DNA from: Rossellomorea marisflavi
GTDB lineage: Bacteria > Bacillota > Bacilli > Bacillales > Bacillaceae_B
Length of the DNA: 64,000 nucleotides
Direction of reading: 5' to 3'
Assembly (NCBI RefSeq): GCF_001274775.1
Contig: NZ_LGUE01000008.1
Location: forward strand, 125,941-189,940
The position numbers and the translations under genes are program-made. Shown here in pieces: positions 35,595-44,606 of this stretch. Each line of letters starts with the position of its first letter. The stretch's first letter is position 1. Below the pieces are notes generated by a model that was given only the letters and a program-made list of their open reading frames with translations, was not told the origin of the DNA and made no database searches.

Positions 35595-37364
35595 ATGCAT
35601 ACGCTTCGAAACCCACTCACGTACATAAATGAACTTCTGTATATCCTGCTCTTCTTCAAAGTGATCCTGTTTCACACGTTCACCGATACCCCCTTATCGA
35701 GCGGGGTCTTTTCCACCTCCATCGGCTTCCTTCTTGCCTGCTACGGCCTGTCCTTCTTGTTCAGCGGGAAATGGCGCCTTGCTTTCAGCGGACTAGTCTC
35801 CCTTCTTGTGTCCTTCGTCTTCCTATCGAATGCGGTGTACCTCGATTACTACAGCTCCCCCATCACCCTGTCGATCTTCGGACAGATGGCCAATCTCGGT
35901 GGACTCGGGGACAGCATCACATATCTATTCAAGCTCCGGTACCTACTCTTTGTGGCCGACCTGGTCGTTCTGCCTTTATTTTTATTGAGCAAGTTTCCAT
36001 ACACGAAAAAAAGAGCAATGGTGAAGGGCGTCATCCCCTTTCTCACCCTCGGCCTCCTCTTCCTGGTCATGAAGCCCGCAAAGCTCATGTTCGTTGACGG
36101 CATGGAGAACCCGGTCCAGGCCTACGATTCTCTGGATCACGTTGTCCAATACGGCCTCATCGGCCATCACATGCTGGATTCGTATTCCTTTGTCAGGGAC
36201 AGGAACTACAAGCTGACCGATGATGACCGGAAGCGGATCGGAACGGCCTTCGCTGCTGAACGTGACCCGGCCGATCACCCTTATAAGGCCTTTGGTAAAG
36301 GCAAGAATCTCATCATGATCCAGGTAGAGTCCCTCCAAAGCTTCGTCCTGAACGAAGAGATCGGGGGCAAGGAAATCACGCCGACCATGAACCGGATGAT
36401 GAAGCACAGCCTGTCCTTCCCTCACTTCTACGCCCAGACGATTGCAGGGAACAGCTCTGACGCCGAATTCTTGACGCAGACCGCCCTATACCCTTTAAAG
36501 TCCGGATCGGTCTTCTTCCGCTATCCGTCCAATACGTACCACAGCATCGGAAACTCACTTAAAAAGGACGGGTATTCGACCCTCGGCGTCCATGCAGACG
36601 AGAAGACGTTCTGGAACCGTCATCTGATGTATCCGTCACTCGGCTTTGAGGACTACAAGACCATCGAACAGTTCCCCCAAAAGGAACTCGTGGGAATGGG
36701 CGTCGGCGATAAAGAAATGTTCACGGAGACAGCGGGCACATTGAAGGAGCAGCCTTACCCCTTTTACTCCTTGATCGTCACCCTGACCAATCACATGCCG
36801 TATGATCTTCCTGCGGAGAAGAAGTCCCTCTCCCTCCCGGAGGAAGTGAACGGTACCCTGCTCGGGGATTACCTCCAAACCGTACGCTACACCGATGAAG
36901 CCCTTGGGCTGTTTTTGAAGGAACTGGAATCAGAGGGACTGCTTGAAGACTCCGTCATCGTGCTGTACGGCGATCACAACGGGATCTTCGAGGGCGATAA
37001 GTCCCTGATCGAGCAATGGAAGGGCAAATCGATCTCCACCGAGGAATGGTACCGGGAATACGCCACCGTCCCGTTCATGATCTACAACCCAGGGATAAAA
37101 GGAAAGGAAATCGATGCGTATGGCGGCCAGGTGGATGTGTATCCGACGATCGCCTCCGTCATGGGTACCTCCTACACCTCGGGGCTTGGAGAAAACCTTT
37201 TGGGCTCACCTTCGGGTACGGTCGTGATCCCGAGCGGCGGGTATGTGACAAAGTCGTTGATGATCGGGAAGGACAGAATGAAGAGTGGGCTCAGCGAAAA
37301 AGCCCTTCATACACTGGACATTTCAGAATCCCTGATAAAAGGAAATTATTTTGTCGATGAATGA
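35595..37364 (+). CDS. LTA synthase-like sulfatase-fold membrane protein
   Basis: The 589-residue protein has five N-terminal helices (about 13-168) and an extracellular phosphatase/sulfatase-fold domain (about 235-540), the lipoteichoic acid synthase layout. Metal-site candidates are E245 (MIQVESLQ) and D460/H461 (YGDHNG), with H in TLTNHMPYD. At the nucleophile position, where LtaS has Thr in GKTSD, this protein has Ser287 in AGNSSDAEF. It may be a glycerolphosphate primase/synthase paralogue or a phosphoglycerol transferase for the neighbouring polymer. It has its own terminator. No clear ribosome site was seen before the ATG. Confidence 0.87.
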   Translation: MHTLRNPLTYINELLYILLFFKVILFHTFTDTPLSSGVFSTSIGFLLACYGLSFLFSGKWRLAFSGLVSLLVSFVFLSNAVYLDYYSSPITLSIFGQMANLGGLGDSITYLFKLRYLLFVADLVVLPLFLLSKFPYTKKRAMVKGVIPFLTLGLLFLVMKPAKLMFVDGMENPVQAYDSLDHVVQYGLIGHHMLDSYSFVRDRNYKLTDDDRKRIGTAFAAERDPADHPYKAFGKGKNLIMIQVESLQSFVLNEEIGGKEITPTMNRMMKHSLSFPHFYAQTIAGNSSDAEFLTQTALYPLKSGSVFFRYPSNTYHSIGNSLKKDGYSTLGVHADEKTFWNRHLMYPSLGFEDYKTIEQFPQKELVGMGVGDKEMFTETAGTLKEQPYPFYSLIVTLTNHMPYDLPAEKKSLSLPEEVNGTLLGDYLQTVRYTDEALGLFLKELESEGLLEDSVIVLYGDHNGIFEGDKSLIEQWKGKSISTEEWYREYATVPFMIYNPGIKGKEIDAYGGQVDVYPTIASVMGTSYTSGLGENLLGSPSGTVVIPSGGYVTKSLMIGKDRMKSGLSEKALHTLDISESLIKGNYFVDE

Positions 37365-37406
37365 GTAGACAATGAAGCTGAGACAAATTTATTTTAGCCA
37401 TAGTAA

Positions 37407-37456
37407 AACCCGAATCATGTTGCCTACAAACAGGCAACACGATTCGGGTTTTTTAA
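37407..37456 (+). terminator. Terminator of the LtaS-like gene
   Basis: AACCCGAATC / GATTCGGGTT plus an inner GTTGCC/GGCAAC form a long stem, followed by TTTTTT. Confidence 0.87.
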
Positions 37457-37509
37457 TGCGTTATATGAGCAGCTATGTGTAATTGAGTCCAGCATTTGAA
37501 GGGGAGAAA

Positions 37510-37610
37510 GACGAAGTCTCAGCGGGAAAAATCGCTTATGCGAGACCCCGAAGGCGTGCTGAGTAGGCTCACGGACCACTCGCGGAAAGCAAAGGCTTGC
37601 ATGGAATTCA
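37510..37610 (+). repeat. Diverged copy of the structured intergenic repeat
   Basis: The block shares ordered cores with the two 125-nt repeats before treA: AGCGGGAA, GCGAGACCCCG, GGCG, GGCTCA and CGCGGAAAGC. It lies between the LtaS-like gene terminator and the autolysin gene. The rest of the 552-bp gap shows AT-rich DNA with a TATAAT box at 37821-37826 but no gene. Confidence 0.6.
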
Positions 37611-37895
37611 TGAGTGGTATAAAGAATCTCCACTGATTAAAAACCTTTTTTTCAATTAAATACAAAATACGACACCCGCACATTAGATCTTTCGACATGT
37701 ATCTTTTCTCCCCACGCATGGTATACCGGCTCCTCCGAAAGAATAATTTGCATTATCACAACCAAAAACAAGTCTATTGACCTATTTTTAATGAATAATA
37801 TTACACTATTACAATACTATTATAATTCGACATATGGTAGAATGTTTTGTCATAAGAGTAACTATATTGTAAATTACTCGATTATTTCTACTATT

Positions 37896-37910
37896 GGAGG
37901 GATTATGTAA
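37896..37910 (+). promoter_or_regulatory. Ribosome site with ATG-TAA start-stop, in frame with the autolysin
   Basis: GGAGGG (37896-37901) is followed 3 nt later by ATG (37905) and at once by TAA (37908). The frame is the same as the autolysin frame, whose next ATG is at 37917, 15 nt past the ribosome site. This looks like a minimal uORF or a nonsense change at codon 2 of the original start. Confidence 0.75.
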
Positions 37911-37916
37911 AGCACT

Positions 37917-40900
37917 ATGAATTTTTACAAGAGAATAAGCTTTTCTTTGCTGGCATTACTATTGGTCTTATCTAGTTTTTCTGGAATAGCTCAAGCAGAG
38001 ACGAGTGTGGATTCTGTCGTTTCTAAAGCCCTTGTGATAAATGAAGAGAGCGAGGAAGCGGTCAGCGTCTATGCCGAGCCTTCCTTGGAGAGTGAAGTTG
38101 TCATCGAGCTGGAAAGCGGTTCTGAAGTGGCTATTCTGCCTGAACCGAGTCTCGATGAGCAGTTCACTAAGATCTCTGTAAGCAACTCAGACACGCAGGA
38201 AACTAAGGAAGGGTACATATTGAGTACGTTCGTATCGTTACCTGAAGATAAGGCTACTGAAGAGAAGACCCCTGTAGAAGAACCAGATGCCGATACCCAG
38301 GCGCCTGAAGAGGAACCTGTTGTGGAAGTAGAGGAACCTTCTGATGAGCCATCTGCAGAAGCAGATACGACTCAAGAGGACGAGGAAGAAGCAGCTACCA
38401 TGCAGATTCAATCCTTTGCCGCTGCAACTCCAATCGCTACGGCAGATGCATGGCAGGCTCAGTATTTCTCTAATACGAAATTACAAGGAACCCCTGTTCA
38501 GAAAACGCATTCCGCTATCAATTTTGATTGGGGAAGCGGATCACCCGACAGTAAGATCCCGAACGATTACTTCTCTGCTAGATTTACGAGAGTGATGCAG
38601 TTCGACCGGGGTGTGTATCAGCTTGTCGGTGAAGTGGACGATCATGTGAAGGTGTATATTGATAATAAGCTGGTTTTTGAGATCTCCAAAGCCGGCCACC
38701 ATACAATCAATCAAGCCATCCAAGTACCCGTTGGAAAGCATGAAGTTTATGTGGAGTATGTTGAGCTCACAGGTAAAGCCAAGCTCAAGCTTGACTTCCA
38801 AAAGCCTAATGGGTGGACTGCTAAGTATTACAGTAATACGACTCAGAAAGGCACTCCTCTCATTAAAACCCATGCTCAAGATAAATTGGCATTTGACTGG
38901 GGACATGGTTCACCTGATGCTTCTATTCCCGTAGACAATTTCTCCGCTGAATTTGAAAACATCATGACGTTCAACGAGGGAGTCTACCAGTTAACTGGAA
39001 GGGTTGATGACGTAGCGCGGGTGTTCATCGATGACAAGCTCGTATACAAAGTGGAAACTCCGGGGAGTCACCCAGTCGATCAATTGATCGAGGTGCCTCA
39101 AGGCAGCCATCGCGTGAAGGTACAATACGTGGAGTTTACCGGCTCTGCCAAGATCTCACTTGATTTCAAACAACCTAACGGCTGGATCGCCAAGTATTAC
39201 AACAACTTGGATTTCAAAGGGGATCCGGTTATCCATCATTCAGAGAATCTAGACTTCAATTGGGGGCATGGCTCACCTGATAAGAAAATTCCGGTTGATA
39301 ACTTCTCCGCAACCTTTGAGAAGGATGTATCCTTCCAAGGTGGTGAGTATCGCCTAGTCGGAAGAGCGGACGATGTCGCCAGAGTCTATATTGATGGAAA
39401 GCTGGTTTATGAGGTGAATAAGGCCGGAAATCATCCTATCGATAAAGTCCTGTCGATCACTCCTGGTACTCACCGCGTTTATGTAGAGTATAAGGAATTC
39501 ACAGGCGGGGCAGCACTATCCCTTGATTTTGCCAAAGTCAGTGGAGACGGGTGGTTTGCAAAATATTACTCCAATAACAACTTTAAAGGAGTACCCGTTT
39601 ATTACGATACACCGAAGAATCTACAATTCGACTGGGGACACGGTTCACCCGATAAAAGTGTACCCGTGGATAACTTTTCGGCTGAATATACCCGTAAAAT
39701 GGACTTTGAAGGCGGCGTCTATACCCTCACTGGCCGATCGGATGATCTGATCAAGGTATATATTGACGGAAAGCTGGTTCATGAGATTTCCAAACCAGGA
39801 AGTCACGCCATCAACCAACCTGTCGAGATTTCCAAAGGAACCCATGAAGTCAAAGTCCAATACGTGGAATTCACAGGTTCAGCCAAGCTGTCGCTTGATT
39901 TCACAAGGCCTAATGGCTGGGTGGCAAAGTACTACAAGAATACGGACCTGAAAGGGACGCCCGTTATCAAAGAGCATTCAGACCTGAACTTCAATTGGAA
40001 AGCAGGGTCACCTGATCCAGCTATTCCGAATGATTACTTCTCTGCTTCCTTCGAAAAAGAAATGAATTTCTCCGGAGGCATCTACAAAGTCACAGGTCAT
40101 GTGGATGACAAAATCAAAATTTATATCGATGATCAATTGAAATACCAGATTACTAACCCTGGCCATCACGTTATGGATGGACTCATCGATATTCCAAAAG
40201 GAAATCATAAGGTTAGAGTGGAGTATGTCGAACTGACCGGAAATGCCCGGGTATCACTCGACTTCACTTCTCCTCAAGGCTGGATCGCGAAGTATTATAA
40301 AAATACCTCATTCCAAGGGACTCCTGTTCTCCAGGAGCATGATGCAGTGAACTTCGACTGGGGTTACGGCTCTCCGGACCCGCAGATTCCAGTAGATAAT
40401 TTCTCAGCAACCTATGAAAAATCCATGAGCTTTGATGGAGGAATCTACGAAATCACTGGTCAGAGTGACGATTTGGTCAAGGTATCAATAGACGGAAACG
40501 TTGTGTATGACGTAACAAAACCTGGGAATCACTCGCTGAGTAAGTTCCTCGACATCTCCAAAGGAACTCACGCCATCAAGATTGATTATGTAGAATTCAC
40601 GGGCAAAGCCAAACTATCCGTTGACTTCAAGAAAGCAGATAGCGGCTGGGTAGCAAAGTATTACCCGAATACCACTCTTAGCGGAACTCCTGTATTGAAG
40701 GTTGTCGATGAATTGAACTTCGATTGGGCTCACGGATCACCCGATCCAGCAATCCCTGTTAATTACTTCTCAGCAAGTTTTGAGAATACCCTTAACTTCG
40801 AAGGCGGTCTCTACAATCTGCGTGGAAACGTCGATGACAAGATGAAAGTATTCGTGGACGGTCAATTGGTCTACGAAATGAACAAAGCCGGTAGTCATAA

Positions 40901-41984
40901 GATCGATGAGTTCCTTAACATCACGAAAGGGTCACATACGATTCGAGTCGAGTACGTTGAACTGACTGGATCTGCCAACATGTCCCTGGACTTCACGAAG
41001 ATGCAAGGAATCATCAAAAAATATGAATCTACCACTTACTCTACTTCACTTAAAGATATGGTGACGAAACAGGTAAACGCACGTGCACAGATTGATCCTT
41101 ATACGTATGACACGTATATCAGAAGTGACGGTTTCATCAGCATCAGCAACAATGTTGGAATTGTTGATTACTCTAACAACTGGAAGCTGAGAGAAGGACC
41201 TGGAACAAACTTCTGGGAAGTTACCCAGATCTCTTCTTCTAAGAGCAATCCCTATTCGTTGCGAATTCTTGGACAGGTCAAGGGCAGCGACGGCTACATC
41301 TGGTACAAGGTCAACTATACTGGTTGGCAAAACGCCAAGCCTGAAGCCGTTGAACGTCTGGTCAACCCATTGAATTATACGGACAAGAATTCAAAAGACT
41401 ACCTGCAGTTCTTGAAATTATCAGGTACTGCCGGACTCGATGCAAACGAAGTCAATAGTAAGGTACTGTGGAATAAAGGAATACTCGCCAATAAAGCTTC
41501 TTCCTTCATTCAAGCGTCGAAGGAATACAATGTGAATGAGGTATACCTTATCGCACATGCGCTTTTAGAAACAGGTAACGGGACCTCCGCCCTTTCAACC
41601 GGTGTAGGAATCATCGTTGAAAACGGAAAACCACGCTTGGCGAAAAATGGTGAGAAACCACAGGATTACTCTTACAATATGTATGGAATCAATGCAAAGG
41701 ATAGTTGCGCATTGGAATGTGGAGCACTTTACGCATATCAAATGGGCTGGACAACTCCGGAAAAGGCCATTGTAGGCGGGGCTTCATTCATCGCCTCAGG
41801 GTATGTTTCCCAAGGACAGGATACCATTTATAAAATGAGATGGAATCCAGCTGCACCAGCTACACATCAGTATGCTACCGACATTGGCTGGGCTCTCAAG
41901 CAGACAGCACGGATCAAAGAGGTCTACGACCAATTGAATAACTATACGATGGTGTTCGATGAGCCCGTCTTCAGTAACAAGTAG
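37917..41984 (+). CDS. Large secreted autolysin: seven PA14-like repeats, SH3b and glucosaminidase domain
   Basis: The 1355-residue protein has a signal peptide (about 1-28), an SH3-like segment (about 40-105), an acidic linker (about 110-165) and seven ~122-residue PA14-like repeats (from residues 179, 300, 423, 546, 668, 789 and 911), each with a W-AKYY-N start, DWG-GSPD, VDD-VKV-ID and YVE-TG-A-L-LDF. An SH3b domain (NNWKLREGPGTNFW) and a LytD-like N-acetylglucosaminidase domain with probable catalytic E1218 (AHALLETGNGTSAL) follow. It probably binds and cuts wall glycan. The ATG at 37917 is poorly spaced from its ribosome site, and an in-frame ATG-TAA precedes it. Confidence 0.9.
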   Translation: MNFYKRISFSLLALLLVLSSFSGIAQAETSVDSVVSKALVINEESEEAVSVYAEPSLESEVVIELESGSEVAILPEPSLDEQFTKISVSNSDTQETKEGYILSTFVSLPEDKATEEKTPVEEPDADTQAPEEEPVVEVEEPSDEPSAEADTTQEDEEEAATMQIQSFAAATPIATADAWQAQYFSNTKLQGTPVQKTHSAINFDWGSGSPDSKIPNDYFSARFTRVMQFDRGVYQLVGEVDDHVKVYIDNKLVFEISKAGHHTINQAIQVPVGKHEVYVEYVELTGKAKLKLDFQKPNGWTAKYYSNTTQKGTPLIKTHAQDKLAFDWGHGSPDASIPVDNFSAEFENIMTFNEGVYQLTGRVDDVARVFIDDKLVYKVETPGSHPVDQLIEVPQGSHRVKVQYVEFTGSAKISLDFKQPNGWIAKYYNNLDFKGDPVIHHSENLDFNWGHGSPDKKIPVDNFSATFEKDVSFQGGEYRLVGRADDVARVYIDGKLVYEVNKAGNHPIDKVLSITPGTHRVYVEYKEFTGGAALSLDFAKVSGDGWFAKYYSNNNFKGVPVYYDTPKNLQFDWGHGSPDKSVPVDNFSAEYTRKMDFEGGVYTLTGRSDDLIKVYIDGKLVHEISKPGSHAINQPVEISKGTHEVKVQYVEFTGSAKLSLDFTRPNGWVAKYYKNTDLKGTPVIKEHSDLNFNWKAGSPDPAIPNDYFSASFEKEMNFSGGIYKVTGHVDDKIKIYIDDQLKYQITNPGHHVMDGLIDIPKGNHKVRVEYVELTGNARVSLDFTSPQGWIAKYYKNTSFQGTPVLQEHDAVNFDWGYGSPDPQIPVDNFSATYEKSMSFDGGIYEITGQSDDLVKVSIDGNVVYDVTKPGNHSLSKFLDISKGTHAIKIDYVEFTGKAKLSVDFKKADSGWVAKYYPNTTLSGTPVLKVVDELNFDWAHGSPDPAIPVNYFSASFENTLNFEGGLYNLRGNVDDKMKVFVDGQLVYEMNKAGSHKIDEFLNITKGSHTIRVEYVELTGSANMSLDFTKMQGIIKKYESTTYSTSLKDMVTKQVNARAQIDPYTYDTYIRSDGFISISNNVGIVDYSNNWKLREGPGTNFWEVTQISSSKSNPYSLRILGQVKGSDGYIWYKVNYTGWQNAKPEAVERLVNPLNYTDKNSKDYLQFLKLSGTAGLDANEVNSKVLWNKGILANKASSFIQASKEYNVNEVYLIAHALLETGNGTSALSTGVGIIVENGKPRLAKNGEKPQDYSYNMYGINAKDSCALECGALYAYQMGWTTPEKAIVGGASFIASGYVSQGQDTIYKMRWNPAAPATHQYATDIGWALKQTARIKEVYDQLNNYTMVFDEPVFSNK
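38451..41006 (+). repeat. Seven in-frame coding repeats of ~366 bp
   Basis: Repeat units begin at 38451, 38814, 39183, 39552, 39918, 40281 and 40647, each opening with a TGG codon and encoding one PA14-like module. Units differ at many sites, so the array is old rather than freshly amplified. Confidence 0.92.
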
Positions 41985-41987
41985 TAA

Positions 41988-42019
41988 GCAGCCCCCGCCG
42001 AATGTGGCGTGGGCTTTTC
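41988..42019 (+). terminator. Terminator of the autolysin gene
   Basis: AGCCCCCGCC (41990-41999) and GGCGTGGGCT (42006-42015) form a stem with one mismatch, followed by a T-rich tail. Confidence 0.8.
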
Positions 42020-42061
42020 TATTGGAATGTTCGACAAATTCTAACAAACTTTAACATAAAG

Positions 42062-42090
42062 TTGTATATACCTCCAAAAAAATCTATAAT
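42062..42090 (+). promoter_or_regulatory. Promoter of the 42140 gene
   Basis: TTGTAT (42062-42067), a 17-bp spacer and a perfect TATAAT (42085-42090) lie 50 bp before the ATG. Confidence 0.65.
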
Positions 42091-42139
42091 GAATCGTATA
42101 TGATGAAATGAGAAGTTTCTATAAATTCTGAGGTGTATT

Positions 42140-44509
42140 ATGAGTAAAGTCTATACAAATGCTATTGAAATCATCGAATTGAACCAAGATATCATTCATA
42201 TCTATATGAAGGAGCAAAATGACTTCATCAAAATGAACCTGGAAGAACTGAAAGACGGGGAAGCCGTCCGCTGTCTTGATTATCAAGAAGAAAATCAAGT
42301 CCTCCTTGAGCATGAGCTGGGCACCAGTCGACTATATGTATATGTCTTCGACCAGTCTATCTATGTACTGAAAGAAGACCTGAGTAGCATGAACGTGCCT
42401 ACTGCCGCATACCCCTTCAACATCGAAAACTTCACTGACCTGCTTACCGTCAATCAAATCGGGCTTACCCGTTTAGGCTTATTCGGAGTGAATGACGTAT
42501 TTATTGCGTCTATAGATGAATTTTTTAACAAAGATGAATTGGTGTACACCATCGACGTCGGGTTGAACTTCCTAGACATTGAAGAGGACAAACGCTTCAC
42601 CCTACTCGCTAAAGTGAGTTATCTTCAGTATCATCTCGTCGTAACATATGATCACTTGAACAGTTGTATCCAAATTGCCAAGGTGTTACTCAATGTGTTG
42701 CAGGAGCATCCTGATATCTCCCTTCAACTGATGAGCAAGAATAAAATTCAGATTGAGCTTCCGTCCCTGGGGACCTCAAAAATCGTTAATTTCAGCCAGA
42801 TCAAAAAGAAAAGCCCCAAAAAAATCTTCAAACAGACAGTGGCGAAGGAATTCAAAGGGGAGCATCTACTATCCATCATCGTAATCAACAAGTCCCGCTA
42901 TTATATCTACCTGAAAAAAGGCGGAGTCTACTTGGGGAAAAGCAATATTTATAATGTCACCGGGCATATTCCCAAGCTTCGTGTATTATCCACTAAAGAT
43001 GCTTTCTACATCTATGGGCGGTTCACCCATTATGCCCGGAATTCCGATCAAAAGTACGATTATCTGTATATCAGGAACTCTGAACACCGACTTACACGTT
43101 TTGTACGACCATTTAAAAACGTAAAGATCCTTAAGAGATACGGATTCTTCAAGGTTCCCATGGCTGAACTTGATATTAATGAGCGCATTCATAATAATCT
43201 CTACGTTGGCAGCGAGGATCGGCTCCTTCACAGCTTAAAGCTCAAATATAAGGATCAAAAAGTGAAGACTCTTACCTTTAAGAAGCGCGGGGATCTTCTC
43301 CATGTTCTGCGTACGAACCTGAAGGGGAACCTCACCTCCACGATCGTCCCATTTTCCGAAGAGTACACTCTCGGAAGCCGATTGAAAGTGAAACTTGCCA
43401 AATTCATGTCCAAATTCACCAATGGAAGCAAAAATACAAACTTATACTTTGAAAAGAAAAGTGACAAAGCAGATGAGTCCGGATTCAGGGTATTTGAGAA
43501 GGTAATGGAAGCAAATCCAACCGGATCCGATAATTTCTTCATTTTGAACAAGAATTCTGCGCACTATCCTTATATGAAGAAAACCTATGGGAAGAACGTC
43601 ATTGAGAAGTATAGTTATAAGCACTATCTTTCCATCTTCAACGCAAACTATTTCATCTCGAGCGAACTTTCAAATCATTTGTTGAACGACAGACTCTACA
43701 TTGACAGCCTTCGGAACAGGATCATGCAGGTCCCTCTTATCTTCCTTCAGCACGGGATCATGTTTGCTAAACCGGTTGATAATCCGATGGCATTTGGATT
43801 CCACAAAGATAAGAACCTTTATAATATGTATAAATCCGTCATCAGCTCTGAACTTGAAGCCGGTGAATTCTATAAGATGAAATATGATCGTGACGATCTG
43901 ATTTTGACTGGATTGGCTACCTTTGACTACGCAAAACTTGAACCTCATGCGGATAAGATTGCTTTCATGCCTACTTATCGGTATTGGGAAGAAGGATTGG
44001 TTTATAATAACCGCATTGAAGAAACATCCTACTATAAGACCTTGATGAAGGTCATAAAAGCGTTTGAGCAGCAGAATCTATTGCATCGCCTGTTGATTGT
44101 GCCGCACAATAAATTCTCTGAGTTCATTTATAACAATATGCCCGAATACAAACACATCATCTCGGATAATCCGTCCGAAGCGCTAAAGATATCCAATGTG
44201 TTCATCACAGATTATTCTTCAGCCATCTATGATGCTCAATTCAGGGGGGCTTACCCGATCTTCTATTGGGAAGAGAAGGACTATCTGATCCGTCAGTACA
44301 AAGCGATCCCGCCGGTTAATGACGAAAACGCACCCGGCCCCATCGCCTATTCCGTCGACGACCTCCTCTCGATTGTGAAAGAGGCCATCGACAACGATTA
44401 TGTGCTTGATCAAATCTATACCGAAAATTATCGACGCATCAATGAATTCGATGATCGTCAGAATACGACCAGGATCCTGGAATTCCTGAAAAAGGAACAA
44501 ATCATCTGA
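42140..44509 (+). CDS. CDP-glycerol glycerophosphotransferase family protein (TagF-like)
   Basis: The 789-residue protein has a long unassigned N-terminal half (about 1-400) and a C-terminal GT-B-like teichoic acid polymerase domain with IFLQHGIMFAK, AFMPTYRYWEEG, IVPHNKF and VFITDYSSAIYDAQF, the histidine and aspartate residues typical of Glyphos_transf enzymes. It probably transfers polyol-phosphate units at the membrane. It is more diverged than the tagF gene at 48.5 kb, so it may make a second polymer or a branch. TGAGGTG precedes the ATG; it is monocistronic. Confidence 0.85.
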   Translation: MSKVYTNAIEIIELNQDIIHIYMKEQNDFIKMNLEELKDGEAVRCLDYQEENQVLLEHELGTSRLYVYVFDQSIYVLKEDLSSMNVPTAAYPFNIENFTDLLTVNQIGLTRLGLFGVNDVFIASIDEFFNKDELVYTIDVGLNFLDIEEDKRFTLLAKVSYLQYHLVVTYDHLNSCIQIAKVLLNVLQEHPDISLQLMSKNKIQIELPSLGTSKIVNFSQIKKKSPKKIFKQTVAKEFKGEHLLSIIVINKSRYYIYLKKGGVYLGKSNIYNVTGHIPKLRVLSTKDAFYIYGRFTHYARNSDQKYDYLYIRNSEHRLTRFVRPFKNVKILKRYGFFKVPMAELDINERIHNNLYVGSEDRLLHSLKLKYKDQKVKTLTFKKRGDLLHVLRTNLKGNLTSTIVPFSEEYTLGSRLKVKLAKFMSKFTNGSKNTNLYFEKKSDKADESGFRVFEKVMEANPTGSDNFFILNKNSAHYPYMKKTYGKNVIEKYSYKHYLSIFNANYFISSELSNHLLNDRLYIDSLRNRIMQVPLIFLQHGIMFAKPVDNPMAFGFHKDKNLYNMYKSVISSELEAGEFYKMKYDRDDLILTGLATFDYAKLEPHADKIAFMPTYRYWEEGLVYNNRIEETSYYKTLMKVIKAFEQQNLLHRLLIVPHNKFSEFIYNNMPEYKHIISDNPSEALKISNVFITDYSSAIYDAQFRGAYPIFYWEEKDYLIRQYKAIPPVNDENAPGPIAYSVDDLLSIVKEAIDNDYVLDQIYTENYRRINEFDDRQNTTRILEFLKKEQII

Positions 44510-44516
44510 ACCGTTT

Positions 44517-44549
44517 AAGCCATCCTACACAGTAGGATGGCTTTTTTTG
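44517..44549 (+). terminator. Terminator of the 42140 gene
   Basis: AAGCCATCCT (44517-44526) pairs with AGGATGGCTT (44534-44543), followed by TTTTTTT overall. Confidence 0.87.
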
Positions 44550-44570
44550 AAAAACGGTACGTTCAGACAC

Positions 44571-44603
44571 AAAAAAATGATCCTCCACATTTGGAAGATC
44601 ATC
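44571..44603 (-). terminator. Terminator of tagDB
   Basis: On the minus strand ATGATCTTCC pairs with the GGAGGATCAT arm (one mismatch) around an AAATGT-type loop, followed by TTTTTT. Confidence 0.75.
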
Positions 44604-44606
44604 TTA

